Below, piece after piece: positions 33,666-43,972 of a stretch of DNA of 56,196 nucleotides; the first letter of the stretch is position 1, and each line of letters opens with the position of its first letter. Both the position numbers and the translations under genes were made by a program. Under the pieces are notes generated by a model that was given only the letters and a program-made list of their open reading frames with translations, made no database searches and was not told the DNA's origin. The stretch is taken from NCBI GenBank assembly GCA_022819945.1, contig JAJEGI010000020.1, positions 1 to 56,196 of the forward strand. Direction: 5' to 3'. This DNA is from Candidatus Poribacteria bacterium. Lineage in GTDB: Bacteria; Poribacteria; WGA-4E; WGA-3G.

Positions 33666-33817
33666 CCGCGTTCCTCTGAATCAAAAAATTAATCACCTCC
33701 AATTCAGTCAAGAATTAATCAAAAACCTGCCTGAAACGAAGTGGAAGGGCTTTGGCAAACGCTAAAATCCAATGCGAAGAAAGTGTTTCTTTGGACCAGG
33801 AGCCAAATAGTAAAAAA

Positions 33818-36800
33818 ATGACAGAAGAGTCAATTCACGTACAAGGTGCGCGAGAACACAACTTAAGAAATATTGACATCCAATTGCCAAAAGATAAACT
33901 TATCGTCTTCACTGGCGTTAGTGGCTCTGGTAAATCTTCACTGGCAATTGATACCGTCTATGCCGAAGGTCAACGGCGATACATCGAATCTTTATCGGCT
34001 TATGCCCGGCAATTTCTCGGACAACTCGGAAAACCGGATGTAGACGAGATCGTCGGGTTATCTCCATCTATCGCCATCAGTCAGGGATCAACTGGACATA
34101 ACCCGCGCTCCACGGTCGCCACTGTCACCGAGATATACGACTATCTGCGGGTGCTTTATGCGCGTGTCGGACAATTCCACTGTCCCGAATGCGGTCGCGA
34201 AGTCGGTTCACAAACCCCCGCGGATATTGTCAATACTTTGCTCAACTACCCCGAACGCACACGGCTCATCATCTTAGCACCGATTGCCAGAGGTTCCCGC
34301 GGCGCACATGAAAAGGAAATCGAGGACCTACGAAATGCCGGTTTCGCTCGATTACGCGTTGATGGCGAAATACACGAAATCCGCCCAGGCTTCGCACTCA
34401 GCCGCAACCAACGCCACGACATTGATCTCGTCATCGACCGAATCATCATCAAAGACAGCATCGAACCGCGTATCACGCAAGCCGTAGATACAGCACTCTT
34501 ACGCGGAGAGGGCAGCATGCTTGTCCAAATTGTACCAACTGAAGGCGAGACATCCCCGTTTCTATCAGAAGAAGACGATCTGCTTTTTAGTAGAGATTAC
34601 ACCTGTTCGCATTGTCGGATTAGTTTCGTGAAACCAGAACCCCGTCATTTTTCTTTTAATAACCCCGATGGCATGTGCGAAAACTGTAGGGGTTTGGGCG
34701 TGCAAATGGGGATCTTACCGCAGTTGATTATCCGTGATGATACCCTCTCTATCATGAAAGGTGCTATCAGTCTATGGGGACCTCTTCACACGCAAAAACG
34801 TGCCACAGAAAAAGCCATCGCCGAAGCACTCGCAAAACACCTCGGATTTGATGTCAAGACCCCTTGGAAGGAACTCACACCGGAACAACAAAACGCAGTC
34901 CTCTACGGCACCGGTGATGACATCCTCACGATCACTACCCCTGCAAAAAGCACAGGAAAAAAACGAAAACAACGCCGACGCTACCGCGTCCACTTTCACG
35001 GTATCATCCCCGCTGAAGAACAGAAGTACTACTTCGATGATGATGACGAAACCGATGAAGACAACTTCCCTGATTACTTCGTCAAAATGCCCTGTCGAGA
35101 ATGCGAAGGCACCCGACTTAACTCGTGGACAAAAGCCATAACGATAGACGATACGCCAATAACCAATATCCTTGAAATGTCTATTCAGGACGCGACCGAA
35201 TTTTTCAATGATCTTGAACTTCCAGAACGCGAGGCGTTCATCGCGCAGGAACTTTTAAAGGAAATTCGCGGACGACTCGGATTCCTCATGGATGTCGGAT
35301 TGGGATACTTGACGCTCTCACGGCCCGCACCGACGCTTTCCGGCGGCGAAGCGCAACGCATCCGTCTCGCCAGCCAAGTAGGCGCAGGGTTACGCGATGT
35401 GACTTACGTACTTGATGAACCGAGCATCGGGTTACATCCACGCGACCACGCAGGTCTACTCACCACCCTTCTAAACTTACGAAATCAAGGCAATACCGTT
35501 ATTGTTGTTGAACACGACGAGGCAACGATGCTGGTAGCCGACTGGATCGTCGATTTCGGCCCCGGCGCAGGCATTAAAGGCGGAAAGATAACCGATATCG
35601 GAACACCCGCGCAATTCATCAAGGAAAGCAGGACACTTACTGCCCAATATCTCCGAGGCGATAAGGTAATTATCCAACCTGAATCCCGCCGCCCAACAGG
35701 AGACAAATGGATACAGATACAGAACGCACGTCAAAATAACCTGAAAGCGATCAGCCCTAAAATACCGATCGGCACCCTCTGCTGTGTAACAGGTGTCAGC
35801 GGTTCCGGAAAAAGTTCCTTAATCCACGATATCCTCTACAACGCACTCGCCCGCGACCTCATGAAGGCAAAAACCGTCCCGGGGGATTACGACGATATTC
35901 GGGGGATCATCAAAGAAAAAGACGTGCCTATCTCCGATGTTATTGACAAAATTATCAACATTAACATGGCACCTATCGGACGAACACCGCGTTCCAATGC
36001 TGCGACCTATACAAAGGTGTTTGATGGGATCCGTGCGCTCTACGCCAGTTTGCCCGATGCGAAATTACGAGGCTATAAACCCGGGCGGTTCAGTTTCAAT
36101 GTTGCCGCCGGCAGATGTGAAGCATGCAGCGGCAACGGTGCCAAAAAAGTCGATATGGGACTCCTCTCTGATGTCTGGGTGGAGTGCGAGGTGTGCAATG
36201 GGAAACGGTTTAACACCGAAACGCTCGCGATTAAATATAAAGGCAAAGACATCTCCGAAGTCCTCGAAATGGATATTAATACCGCACTCGTCCACTTCGC
36301 CGATATTCCAAGAGTCGCAAGAGGGTTACAACTTCTTCACGATGTCGGCCTGGACTACATTAAACTCGGGCAACCCGCACCGACGCTCTCCGGCGGCGAG
36401 GCACAACGCATCAAACTTTCAAAGGAACTCTCGAAACGGGGGACCGGCAAAACCCTCTACATCCTCGATGAACCCACAATAGGGCTGCATTTTGACGATG
36501 TAAATAAACTCCTGACAATTCTCCACCGACTCGTAGACGATGGCAACACGGTTGTCGTCGTAGAGCACAACCTTGAGGTTATCAATTCCGCAGATTATCT
36601 CATCGACTTAGGACCAGAGGGAGGTGTTGGCGGCGGCACCATCGTTGCCGAAGGCACACCTGAACAGATTGCTGAGATGCCCGAATCTTACACAGGACAA
36701 GCACTCCGCGGCGATTTCGATATCCGCTCTTCTTCCGACCCGAATGAACCGCAAGGTATAATTGCAGATTCCGACGAAATCGTAACCCGTAACAATGTGG

Positions 36801-38572
36801 AGGGCGGATATACGGAACGGAACGTGAAACGACCAATTTACTTGAACGAACCACAAGGGAAAATTAAAAACATTACAGTGCAAGGTGCTACGGAAAATAA
36901 CCTCAAAAATGTTGACATCGATATCCCGCATCGGAAAATGACGGCGTTGACAGGTGTCAGCGGCTCTGGAAAGACATCCCTCGCACTTGATACCATCTAC
37001 GCCGAAGGGCAGCGGCGTTATATCGAGACACTCAGCACTTATGCACGTCAGTTTATAGGACAGATGGAGAAACCGAAAGTCTCAAAAATTGAGGGACTTT
37101 CACCCGCCATCGCAATTACGCACGCAAACGCAGGACAAAACCCACGCTCAACGGTCGCAACAATTACCGAAATACATGACGGACTCCGCACACTCTACGC
37201 CAGGTGGGGCAAACCTCACTGTCCTGATTGCCTTGAAGAAGTCCAGACGCAGGGCGCAGAACAAATAACGCAACAGGTTTTTGAAAGCCTCCCGCAAGAG
37301 AGAGTGGATGTTCTTGCACCTCTCACAAACTTTATGATTATTTCGGAAAGTGGGACAGATATAGCAAGAGGCAAGATTATTGACATCAACGCCAACGAAT
37401 CCGCTTACGGCCTGAAGGGAAACGAGGATTATGCCGATGTATTCAGTCGATTGCAACGCGCCGGTTTTGCACGCGTCCAAATTGATGGCGAAATTCATAG
37501 GCTTGATGAAGTACCCAAACTCAGCAGAGGCATCCGCCACGAAATCTTTATCGTCATAGATCGCGTCGAACTTGTTGACGAAGAAAAGGGACGGTTTACG
37601 GAAGCCGTCGAGTTAGCACTCCTCCAAAGCGGCGGGTTCGTACTCATTCAAAAGACGCGCGCCACCGCTCGCGCATCCACGAGAAGCAACCGATCCAAAC
37701 AGAAAACCACGGAAAAACCAGAGGCGGAGACGACAAATAAAAAATTCTTCAGTGAACACGCCATGTGCGCCTCCTGCGGCAATAACTTCGCACAACTGAC
37801 ACCGCGCCACTTCTCTTTTAACAACAAAGTCGGCGCATGCGACTTCTGCGAAGGACGCGGTAGAAATTTACACCCGCCACACGACGCATGCAACCAATGT
37901 CAAGGCACACGTCTTAAACCCTTTCCCAGCTGCGTCATGTTCGAGGAGACAACCATCGCCGAACTGATGGAAATGTCAATTACCGAAATCATTGCGTTCT
38001 TCAATGTCCGACTGAAACAGATTGAAGCGCAAGTCAACAACGATACACAAAACGGTAAAGCGGATCTCTCTGTCGCGAAAGGGGTGTCAACCTCCAGAGC
38101 CACACACCCTGCACTTCATACCCATACCTCGCCTGAATTTGAAGCCGAAGTCCTCCAGCAAATTCAGATACGCCTTCAGTTCTTAGAAGATATCGGTCTC
38201 GGTTATCTCGCATTAGACCGTGGCGCACCGACGCTCTCCGGCGGCGAAATGCGTAGAATCCAACTCGCAAGTCAACTCGGTAGCGGCCTCACTGGCGTAA
38301 CCTATATCCTCGACGAACCGAGCATCGGGCTACACCCGCGCGACCAAGAACGTCTCATCAACGCACTCAAGGAACTCCGCGATATCGGCAACAGCGTCCT
38401 CGTCGTTGAACACGACCGCGATACAATATTAGCCTCCGACCATGTGATTGACTTCGGACCTAAGGCAGGCAAAGCAGGTGGTGAGATTGTCGCCACCGGT
38501 ACACCGGACACCTTTACTATAGCAGGCAAAGAGGTTTCCGAGAGCCGAGAGCCGAGAGCCATAAATCATTGA
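33818..38572 (+). CDS. uvrA: Excinuclease UvrA, tandem fusion of one full UvrA plus half of a second
   Basis: UvrA detects DNA lesions and loads UvrB in nucleotide excision repair. The 1584-residue product contains a complete UvrA (about 1-968: Walker [10 protein letters not shown] near 35, signature LSGGEAQ near 506, second Walker A near 661, Cys4 zinc finger CEAC-CEVC, second signature near 857) followed by the N-terminal half of a second UvrA (Walker A near 1045, signature LSGGEMRR near 1472). The rest of copy two is the next ORF in the -1 frame. Double-length UvrA proteins are known in Chlamydia and others. ATG 33818 fits the family start [16 protein letters not shown]; a TTG at 33752 would add 22 residues. 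Confidence 0.93.
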   Translation: MTEESIHVQGAREHNLRNIDIQLPKDKLIVFTGVSGSGKSSLAIDTVYAEGQRRYIESLSAYARQFLGQLGKPDVDEIVGLSPSIAISQGSTGHNPRSTVATVTEIYDYLRVLYARVGQFHCPECGREVGSQTPADIVNTLLNYPERTRLIILAPIARGSRGAHEKEIEDLRNAGFARLRVDGEIHEIRPGFALSRNQRHDIDLVIDRIIIKDSIEPRITQAVDTALLRGEGSMLVQIVPTEGETSPFLSEEDDLLFSRDYTCSHCRISFVKPEPRHFSFNNPDGMCENCRGLGVQMGILPQLIIRDDTLSIMKGAISLWGPLHTQKRATEKAIAEALAKHLGFDVKTPWKELTPEQQNAVLYGTGDDILTITTPAKSTGKKRKQRRRYRVHFHGIIPAEEQKYYFDDDDETDEDNFPDYFVKMPCRECEGTRLNSWTKAITIDDTPITNILEMSIQDATEFFNDLELPEREAFIAQELLKEIRGRLGFLMDVGLGYLTLSRPAPTLSGGEAQRIRLASQVGAGLRDVTYVLDEPSIGLHPRDHAGLLTTLLNLRNQGNTVIVVEHDEATMLVADWIVDFGPGAGIKGGKITDIGTPAQFIKESRTLTAQYLRGDKVIIQPESRRPTGDKWIQIQNARQNNLKAISPKIPIGTLCCVTGVSGSGKSSLIHDILYNALARDLMKAKTVPGDYDDIRGIIKEKDVPISDVIDKIININMAPIGRTPRSNAATYTKVFDGIRALYASLPDAKLRGYKPGRFSFNVAAGRCEACSGNGAKKVDMGLLSDVWVECEVCNGKRFNTETLAIKYKGKDISEVLEMDINTALVHFADIPRVARGLQLLHDVGLDYIKLGQPAPTLSGGEAQRIKLSKELSKRGTGKTLYILDEPTIGLHFDDVNKLLTILHRLVDDGNTVVVVEHNLEVINSADYLIDLGPEGGVGGGTIVAEGTPEQIAEMPESYTGQALRGDFDIRSSSDPNEPQGIIADSDEIVTRNNVEGGYTERNVKRPIYLNEPQGKIKNITVQGATENNLKNVDIDIPHRKMTALTGVSGSGKTSLALDTIYAEGQRRYIETLSTYARQFIGQMEKPKVSKIEGLSPAIAITHANAGQNPRSTVATITEIHDGLRTLYARWGKPHCPDCLEEVQTQGAEQITQQVFESLPQERVDVLAPLTNFMIISESGTDIARGKIIDINANESAYGLKGNEDYADVFSRLQRAGFARVQIDGEIHRLDEVPKLSRGIRHEIFIVIDRVELVDEEKGRFTEAVELALLQSGGFVLIQKTRATARASTRSNRSKQKTTEKPEAETTNKKFFSEHAMCASCGNNFAQLTPRHFSFNNKVGACDFCEGRGRNLHPPHDACNQCQGTRLKPFPSCVMFEETTIAELMEMSITEIIAFFNVRLKQIEAQVNNDTQNGKADLSVAKGVSTSRATHPALHTHTSPEFEAEVLQQIQIRLQFLEDIGLGYLALDRGAPTLSGGEMRRIQLASQLGSGLTGVTYILDEPSIGLHPRDQERLINALKELRDIGNSVLVVEHDRDTILASDHVIDFGPKAGKAGGEIVATGTPDTFTIAGKEVSESREPRAINH
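38538..38558 (+). repeat. Triplicated 7-bp repeat at the UvrA split
   Basis: CCGAGAG occurs three times in tandem, ending 11 bases before the stop codon of the long UvrA ORF at 38570-38572. The downstream ORF is open in its own frame through this repeat. With three units the two ORFs are out of frame; with one or four units they would join. Similar heptamer units (CCGACAG) occur at 55578-55591, so short tandem heptamers are a feature of this genome. Confidence 0.85.
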
Positions 38573-39696
38573 CGCAAGCTTACCTCTCCAATGAAGTCGA
38601 AATCCCTGTGCCAAAAACGCGGCGTAAAGGCACAGGTAAACAGTTGGCAATATCCGGTGCGAAAACCAACAACCTCAAAAACATTGATGTCAAGATTCCG
38701 CTCGGCACACTCACCTGTGTAACCGGCGTTTCCGGGTGCGGAAAAAGCTCACTCGTTGAAGGCACCTTAAAACCGGCACTTGAAAGTCGTAATGCCATCA
38801 AAACTGGCGATGCCGAAGATCACCTCTATACCCACTATATCAGCGACAGGGAGCGTGAACCGGTGTATAACGATTATGGGAAACCGGAGTATAAAAGCAT
38901 CCGCGGTGTTAGCCATATCAAGCGACTCATCAACGTAGATCAGAAAGCGATCGGTGAAACACCGCGTTCCAATCCTGCCACTTATACCGACCTGTTCACG
39001 AAAATCCGTGAACTCTTCGCCGAGCAACACGATGCAAAGATGCTCGGATTTGGTATCAGCATGTTCAGCTTCAACCTTGCTGCTGGACAATGCCACGTAT
39101 GCGAGGGACACCGCTTCAATCGCGTCGAGATGCATTTTCTGCCGGATGTCTGGATGCCGTGTGAAGCGTGTAATAGCACCGGTTACAATATAGATACGCT
39201 TGAAATCCGTTATAAAGGGAAAAATATCGCCGAAGTCTTAGATATGACGGTAGACGAGGCACTCACATTCTTCAGTGAAAGTTCACGTATCTGCCGAACA
39301 CTCCAGATGTTAGCCGATGTCGGGTTAGGCTACATCCAACTCGGACAATCAGCGACGACACTCTCCGGCGGTGAAGCACAGCGCGTCAAACTCGCGAAAG
39401 AGTTAGCACGTCGCCAAACCGGTTCAACGCTCTATATCATGGACGAACCGACGACAGGTCTCCACTTTGACGACATCCAAAAACTCCTCAAGGTTCTGAA
39501 CAAGCTCGTCGATGCAGGGAACACCATCATCGCCGTTGAACACAACATCGACGTCATCAAATCCGCAGACTGGATCATCGACTTGGGACCCGAGGGCAGC
39601 AAACGTGGCGGAGAAGTCGTTGCGATGGGCACACCCGAAGCGGTCGCAAAGGTTCAAGAATCCCACACCGCACGCTTCCTACGCGAAACTCTATAA
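38569..39696 (+). CDS. uvrA: UvrA second copy, C-terminal half (split gene)
   Basis: The 375-residue frame carries what the upstream ORF lacks: Walker A GVSGCGKSS near residue 52, the Cys4 zinc finger CHVC ... CEAC, the signature LSGGEAQR near 263 and the Walker B/D-loop LYIMDEPTTG. It starts at a TTG that overlaps the upstream stop as TTGA, so translation may be coupled by reinitiation, or the product may arise by frameshift or after a change in heptamer number. With the upstream ORF it would make a roughly 1,960-residue tandem UvrA. A GTG or ATG start inside was not preferred because the family sequence begins near residue 20. Confidence 0.9.
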   Translation: MTQAYLSNEVEIPVPKTRRKGTGKQLAISGAKTNNLKNIDVKIPLGTLTCVTGVSGCGKSSLVEGTLKPALESRNAIKTGDAEDHLYTHYISDREREPVYNDYGKPEYKSIRGVSHIKRLINVDQKAIGETPRSNPATYTDLFTKIRELFAEQHDAKMLGFGISMFSFNLAAGQCHVCEGHRFNRVEMHFLPDVWMPCEACNSTGYNIDTLEIRYKGKNIAEVLDMTVDEALTFFSESSRICRTLQMLADVGLGYIQLGQSATTLSGGEAQRVKLAKELARRQTGSTLYIMDEPTTGLHFDDIQKLLKVLNKLVDAGNTIIAVEHNIDVIKSADWIIDLGPEGSKRGGEVVAMGTPEAVAKVQESHTARFLRETL

Positions 39697-39790
39697 ACCC
39701 GGATCCCATCCGTTTATTGAGAAGGACAAACATTCTTACACCTACACCATTTACTTCAATATCTCCGAACTTCACGCCCCAAATTTCTTC

Positions 39791-39826
39791 TTGACAAATT
39801 CTGGAATCTGTGGAATTATAATACCG
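39791..39826 (+). promoter_or_regulatory. Possible promoter of the J-domain gene
   Basis: TTGACA at 39791-39796 is perfect; AATTAT lies 17 bp later and an exact TATAAT 20 bp later. The gene start is at 39853. Spacing ambiguity lowers confidence. Confidence 0.4.
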
Positions 39827-39852
39827 TATCTATCAAAAACGTCGTATTCACA

Positions 39853-40728
39853 ATGCAAATTCCAGATTACTATCAAATCTTAGAAATTGAGCGGGATGCT
39901 ACCGCTCGCGAGATACAGGGAGCATTTCGGAAACTCGCAAAACGCTACCACCCCGATAAAAATCCGGAGCGGACCGCTTTTGCAGAAAAGATGTTCCGCG
40001 AAATCTGTAATGCCTATAACACACTCCAGGATAAAAAACAGAAATCTGATTACGATCGGACATTACAGACAATTGAGCGACAGCAGAAATCGCAAGAAGC
40101 GTACTTCGACAGACTGAATAGGCTTGACCAGAACTATGCTAAGTTAGAATTGCTGTTGCACGCACTACTCCGTCAAAACTACGAAACCGGCGTTTCTATG
40201 TATGAGCAGTTGTGCTACCACTCCGAAGCAGCAGGGAAAAAGTGGCGCATCGATGATTTCCTGAGTTACGAAGAGAGTCGAGACTGCGAATTCCTCCTCG
40301 CCGAAGCATACCAGAAACTCGGATTTTCTAACGGAGACGCGTCTTCTGCCCTTGAAAGACACCGAAAAATCGAACAAGCAATGCTGCTTTACGAATCCCT
40401 GCTGTCCGCTGAATCAAAACGTCCCTGTTTCAAACACTTTATCCGAGAAGTCAAAGAACGCCTCAAATTTATCTATCTTTACCACTTTAGCGTTGAAGGT
40501 TACGACCAAAGGTGCCACATTCCGTTGACGAAGATCCGTGCACTAAAACTCCCGAAACGAGAGACGGCATGGATGTACAAAAAAATCGCTGAATTCTATG
40601 TTGAAATCGATCAGCTTCCAGAAGCACGCATCGTTCTGAAAATGGCGTTTGAACTACAACCCCGCCTCGCCGGTGCCAAAAAGATTTGTCAGACATTAAA
40701 TATGGGAAATCAGCAAGCCACATCTTAG
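39853..40728 (+). CDS. J-domain protein (DnaJ-like co-chaperone)
   Basis: The 291-residue protein starts with a complete J domain: DYYQILEIERDATAREIQ, the HPD motif at 33-35 that stimulates DnaK ATPase, and a closing AYNTLQDKKQKSDYD. The Gly/Phe region, zinc fingers and C-terminal domains of classical DnaJ are absent; residues 80-290 are helical and TPR-like (FYVEIDQLPEARIVLKMAFEL). It is therefore a specialised J protein that targets Hsp70 to an unknown client. It has its own promoter and follows uvrA. Confidence 0.85.
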   Translation: MQIPDYYQILEIERDATAREIQGAFRKLAKRYHPDKNPERTAFAEKMFREICNAYNTLQDKKQKSDYDRTLQTIERQQKSQEAYFDRLNRLDQNYAKLELLLHALLRQNYETGVSMYEQLCYHSEAAGKKWRIDDFLSYEESRDCEFLLAEAYQKLGFSNGDASSALERHRKIEQAMLLYESLLSAESKRPCFKHFIREVKERLKFIYLYHFSVEGYDQRCHIPLTKIRALKLPKRETAWMYKKIAEFYVEIDQLPEARIVLKMAFELQPRLAGAKKICQTLNMGNQQATS

Positions 40729-40840
40729 ATTGGAGCCTCGTATCCATTGATCAGCGAGTGTGTAAAATACGACCTCGGTTATCACAAAAACCGTTTATCT
40801 CTCATTGCGAATTTCCTGAAGAGAAATCAAGGAGAAAAGG

Positions 40841-41002
40841 TTGATCGAACTCATTATACTATTTGCTATTGTGGTAGCAATTTGGATTTATGCTTACCAC
40901 CGCGGTGTTAGATACGTCTGTCCGAATTGCGGACAGCGACAAATAGGATGGTCAACACAATGTCCAAAATGTGGCGTTGTTTTCCGAGATTGGAAAGAGT
41001 AG
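40841..41002 (+). CDS. Small membrane-anchored zinc-ribbon protein, TTG start
   Basis: A 53-residue frame starts at TTG 40841 with AAGGAG eight bases upstream. It has one N-terminal membrane helix (IELIILFAIVVAIWIYAY) and a zinc ribbon of two CPxC pairs: CPNC at 27-30 and CPKC at 41-44. The perfect ribbon spacing and the ribosome site make it a convincing gene although short. Function is unknown; similar membrane zinc ribbons are often part of envelope or protein-quality factors. Confidence 0.75.
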   Translation: MIELIILFAIVVAIWIYAYHRGVRYVCPNCGQRQIGWSTQCPKCGVVFRDWKE

Positions 41003-41086
41003 CGTGAATTGAACGAATTAAATCGAATACAATCGTATCTATGAAACATACTTCAGAGTTAACTCGTCCATTTGAGGAGGAGGATA

Positions 41087-41974
41087 ATGCGAAAAGAGGT
41101 ACGCTGGGAACGGATGTTCCCTGACGAATTAGAAGCAGCATTCAACGAATGTCCCGCCGTCTATTTTACCTACGGACTCTGTGAACCGCATGGCCCCCAA
41201 AATACGGTAGGACTCGACGCACTCAAAGCACACGGAATCGCTTGCCGTGCCGCACATACGCACGGCGGCATCGTCGCGCCACCCGACTATTGGCATATCC
41301 ACGAACACGGCATGTATGCGAACTGGGCATATCGGAACGTCGGCGAAGTACGCAGCTGGCTGACAGCAATGCCAGCGTGGCAACATTTCAAAAACGTCTG
41401 CTATCACGTCCGTGCTGCCGATGCACTCGGATTCCACGCCGCTATCTTCCTCACAGGACACTACGGACCCAATTGGCAAGACCTCAAGACCCTTCTATCC
41501 CTAATCCAACCGCATTTCGCCATGCAACTCTACGGACTTCCCGACTTTGAAGCAAATACACCCGGGTTCGATCATCAAGGCAACGGCGGCGACCATGCTG
41601 GTAGAGTCGAAACTTCACTCCTCTGGGCATTAGAACCTGAGTGTGTTGACATGTCGCGGATGCCCGCAGTAGATGCGGAAGGCCCGCACTTTGCCATGGG
41701 AACAAACGCGCCCGACTCCGACAGGCGCATCGGCGAGCGTATGGTGAACGACGAAATCGCATGGCTCGGGAAAAAGATGCAGGAATTATTGGAGGCTTAC
41801 GCACAACAAAATATTGCTGAACGTCAACCTGTAACTTTTGAGGAAGTCGAACAGATATGGACAGAAACCGTATCCCCTGCCTTGAAGACCTTTGAGACGA
41901 TGAAAGATCCAGACGAATCACCACCGGAAGATTCACAATGGTTTCGACAGTGCAAACTTCCAGAACTTTCCTAA
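41087..41974 (+). CDS. Creatininase family amidohydrolase-like protein
   Basis: The 295-residue protein has the creatininase fold and metal ligands: Glu33 and His35 in CEPHGPQNTVGLDA with Asp44, a GHYGPN turn, and GDHAGRVETSLL carrying the last Glu. Members hydrolyse cyclic amides such as creatinine or act on formamides and pterins; the exact substrate is unclear. The ATG at 41087 has a strong GGAGGAGGA site. It heads a five-gene operon ending in a ceramidase-like gene. Together with the sarcosine-oxidase-like gene at 42800 it is compatible with N-methylated amino acid breakdown, though no creatinase is present. Confidence 0.9.
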   Translation: MRKEVRWERMFPDELEAAFNECPAVYFTYGLCEPHGPQNTVGLDALKAHGIACRAAHTHGGIVAPPDYWHIHEHGMYANWAYRNVGEVRSWLTAMPAWQHFKNVCYHVRAADALGFHAAIFLTGHYGPNWQDLKTLLSLIQPHFAMQLYGLPDFEANTPGFDHQGNGGDHAGRVETSLLWALEPECVDMSRMPAVDAEGPHFAMGTNAPDSDRRIGERMVNDEIAWLGKKMQELLEAYAQQNIAERQPVTFEEVEQIWTETVSPALKTFETMKDPDESPPEDSQWFRQCKLPELS

Positions 41975-41989
41975 GACATGAATGTCCCA

Positions 41990-42025
41990 ACCCACTGACC
42001 GAATCGCAAGGAATATTAAAAAATG
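41990..42025 (+). repeat. Short copy of the RBS repeat before PhyH
   Basis: CACTGACCGAATCGCAAGGAATATTAAAAAATG matches the end of the blocks at 1105-1137 and 30025-30056. It supplies the AAGGAA ribosome site of the dioxygenase gene. Confidence 0.5.
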
Positions 42026-42784
42026 GAAACGACAAATGGACGACTCCTTGAAAATTACCGAAAAGACGGATTCCTGACCGGCATCCACATTTCTGAAAGT
42101 GCCGAAGCTTTACACTTTCGTAAAGAATACGATGCGTTAGAAGCCGAGGTCGGGGCAGAGAAATGTGAAATCGGTCTCATTGATTGGCACTTCGATTATA
42201 AATTTATTTGGGACCTTGCAACCCACCCCAAAATCATTGATGTCATTGAAGCACTCATCGGACCGGATGTGATGCTGTTAGCCACGCACTTCTTCTGTAA
42301 ATACGGACCCCGTGAAAAATTCGTCGCATGGCACCAAGACGTAACCTACTGGGGACTTGAGCCACCAGATGCAGTTACCGCTTGGTATGCTATAGATGAT
42401 AGCGACACAGGCAACGGCTGCATGCAGGTAATCCCTGGAAGCCATCAGCGCGGCATACAAGAACACGGAACATCAGAACAGGAAGGCAATCTGTTGAGTA
42501 TCAATCAGGAAGTTCCGGTCACCGAACCGGAAGCAGAGACTGCCGTCGATCTTGTCTTAAAGGCGGGTGAGATGTCTATCCATCACGGTCAGATAATCCA
42601 TGGGAGTCTACCGAATCACTCTACGCGCAGGCGATGCGGATTGACAATCCGATACATTCCGCCAACAGTGAGGCAGGCAGAGGATAATTCGCTGAAACGT
42701 CCGTGGAAACCGATCCTACTGCGTGGCAAAGACCGGCACCAAAATTTTACCACCGTGCCGAACCCATTCCCACTCAACGGATAG
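42023..42784 (+). CDS. Phytanoyl-CoA dioxygenase family protein
   Basis: This 253-residue Fe(II)/2-oxoglutarate dioxygenase has intact ligands His104-Gln-Asp106 (WHQDVTYWG), distal His193 (IIHGSLPNHS) and Arg202-204. VIPGSHQRG is the family turn. The WHQD-x-x-YW pattern is close to hydroxylases acting on amines or small lipids. It sits in an operon between the creatininase-like gene and the sarcosine-oxidase-like gene (15 bp), so hydroxylation or demethylation of an N-methyl compound is a reasonable guess; the substrate is unproven. The start is fixed by the repeat-borne AAGGAA. Confidence 0.9.
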   Translation: METTNGRLLENYRKDGFLTGIHISESAEALHFRKEYDALEAEVGAEKCEIGLIDWHFDYKFIWDLATHPKIIDVIEALIGPDVMLLATHFFCKYGPREKFVAWHQDVTYWGLEPPDAVTAWYAIDDSDTGNGCMQVIPGSHQRGIQEHGTSEQEGNLLSINQEVPVTEPEAETAVDLVLKAGEMSIHHGQIIHGSLPNHSTRRRCGLTIRYIPPTVRQAEDNSLKRPWKPILLRGKDRHQNFTTVPNPFPLNG

Positions 42785-42799
42785 TCGTAAGTAAAAAAA

Positions 42800-43972
42800 A
42801 TGAACTCACACATCTACGATGTAATCGTCATCGGTGCTGGCGGGATGGGGAGTGCGACTGCATATCATCTCGCTAAATCGGGTGCTAACGTGCTCGTTTT
42901 AGAACAGTTCCAACGCGGGCATACCTTCGGTAGCTCACACGGGGCAACCCGCATCATCCGTTTCTTCTATGATAAGCCTTTTTACACCGAACTGATGAAA
43001 ACCGCCTACGCTGAATGGCGCGACCTTGAATCGGTATCGGGGAAATCGCTGCTGTTCATCACAGGAAGTGTCGGTATCGGCGCGAAGGGAAACCCATACG
43101 GACGCGCTGCACGGCAAAGTTTAGATGCCGCAGGTGTTGAATCCGAGTGGTGGGATGCAACACAGTTAGCAGAACGTTTTCCACAATTCCGATCAACGGA
43201 CGGTATGGAGATCCTCTGGCAGAAAGACACCGGCTTTCTCCGTGCCGCCGAATGCGTCTCCACCCACTTGCAACTGGCAGAACAACACGGGGCAACAGTC
43301 CGAGCGGAAACCTCTATAACCAACATCGATTGGCAGACAGACATCCCAACCGTTCGGACCGAAAACAGCCAGTTTCAGGGAAGAAAAGTTATTGTGACAG
43401 CCGGGGCATGGACAGGAAAACTTCTTGCAGAACTGAATCTTCCGCTCACAGTTACAAAACAACAGGTGTGCTACTATCAGCCCACAGACAGCAAACGTTT
43501 CCAGCCTGACCGGTTCCCAGTTTTCACGGAATCAACGCCTGATGGCGAATTCATCTATGGTATTCCCGTTTTTGGCTCTTTTAATACGGGCGGCGGATTA
43601 AAAATTGCCCGCCACGGAAGAGGACAAATTATCTCCCCCGATACACCGGACCGCACACCGGATGCCGATTACATCGCGCATATAGATGCTTACGTGCAAA
43701 AGCGGCTTCCAGAACTTGGAACAGCCAAGCATACCGAAGTCTGTCTCTACACTGAAACGCCAGATGAAGACTTTATTATCGACACACACCCACACTGTTC
43801 AGATGTGTTGATCGCCGCAGGTTTCTCAGGACACGGCTTTAAATTTTGTGCCCTCGTCGGACGTATCATGAGCGAACTCGCACGAAACGGCGAAACCGAT
43901 TTTGACATTCACCCATTTCGTATTGACCGAGAACATAAAATCTCAAGCGGTATTCCAAGGTTACAGGCATGA
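42800..43972 (+). CDS. Monomeric sarcosine oxidase / N-methyl amino acid oxidase
   Basis: The 390-residue flavoenzyme oxidatively demethylates sarcosine or other N-methyl amino acids, releasing formaldehyde, hydrogen peroxide and the amine. The N-terminal FAD motif GAGGMG is at 12-17 with Glu35 for the ribose. Cys315 in EVCLYTETPDEDF is the residue that carries FAD covalently in monomeric sarcosine oxidase. Length is normal. The gene overlaps the next gene by four bases (ATGA) and follows PhyH closely, so it is in the same operon. SolA-like N-methyltryptophan oxidases share these motifs, so the substrate is uncertain. Confidence 0.92.
   Translation: MNSHIYDVIVIGAGGMGSATAYHLAKSGANVLVLEQFQRGHTFGSSHGATRIIRFFYDKPFYTELMKTAYAEWRDLESVSGKSLLFITGSVGIGAKGNPYGRAARQSLDAAGVESEWWDATQLAERFPQFRSTDGMEILWQKDTGFLRAAECVSTHLQLAEQHGATVRAETSITNIDWQTDIPTVRTENSQFQGRKVIVTAGAWTGKLLAELNLPLTVTKQQVCYYQPTDSKRFQPDRFPVFTESTPDGEFIYGIPVFGSFNTGGGLKIARHGRGQIISPDTPDRTPDADYIAHIDAYVQKRLPELGTAKHTEVCLYTETPDEDFIIDTHPHCSDVLIAAGFSGHGFKFCALVGRIMSELARNGETDFDIHPFRIDREHKISSGIPRLQA

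Noticed and set aside
33752..33817. TTG start adding 22 residues to UvrA
   Set aside because: The family begins a few residues before the IxVxGAR-HNL segment, which fits ATG 33818. The TTG cannot be excluded, because a GGAAGG lies just before it.
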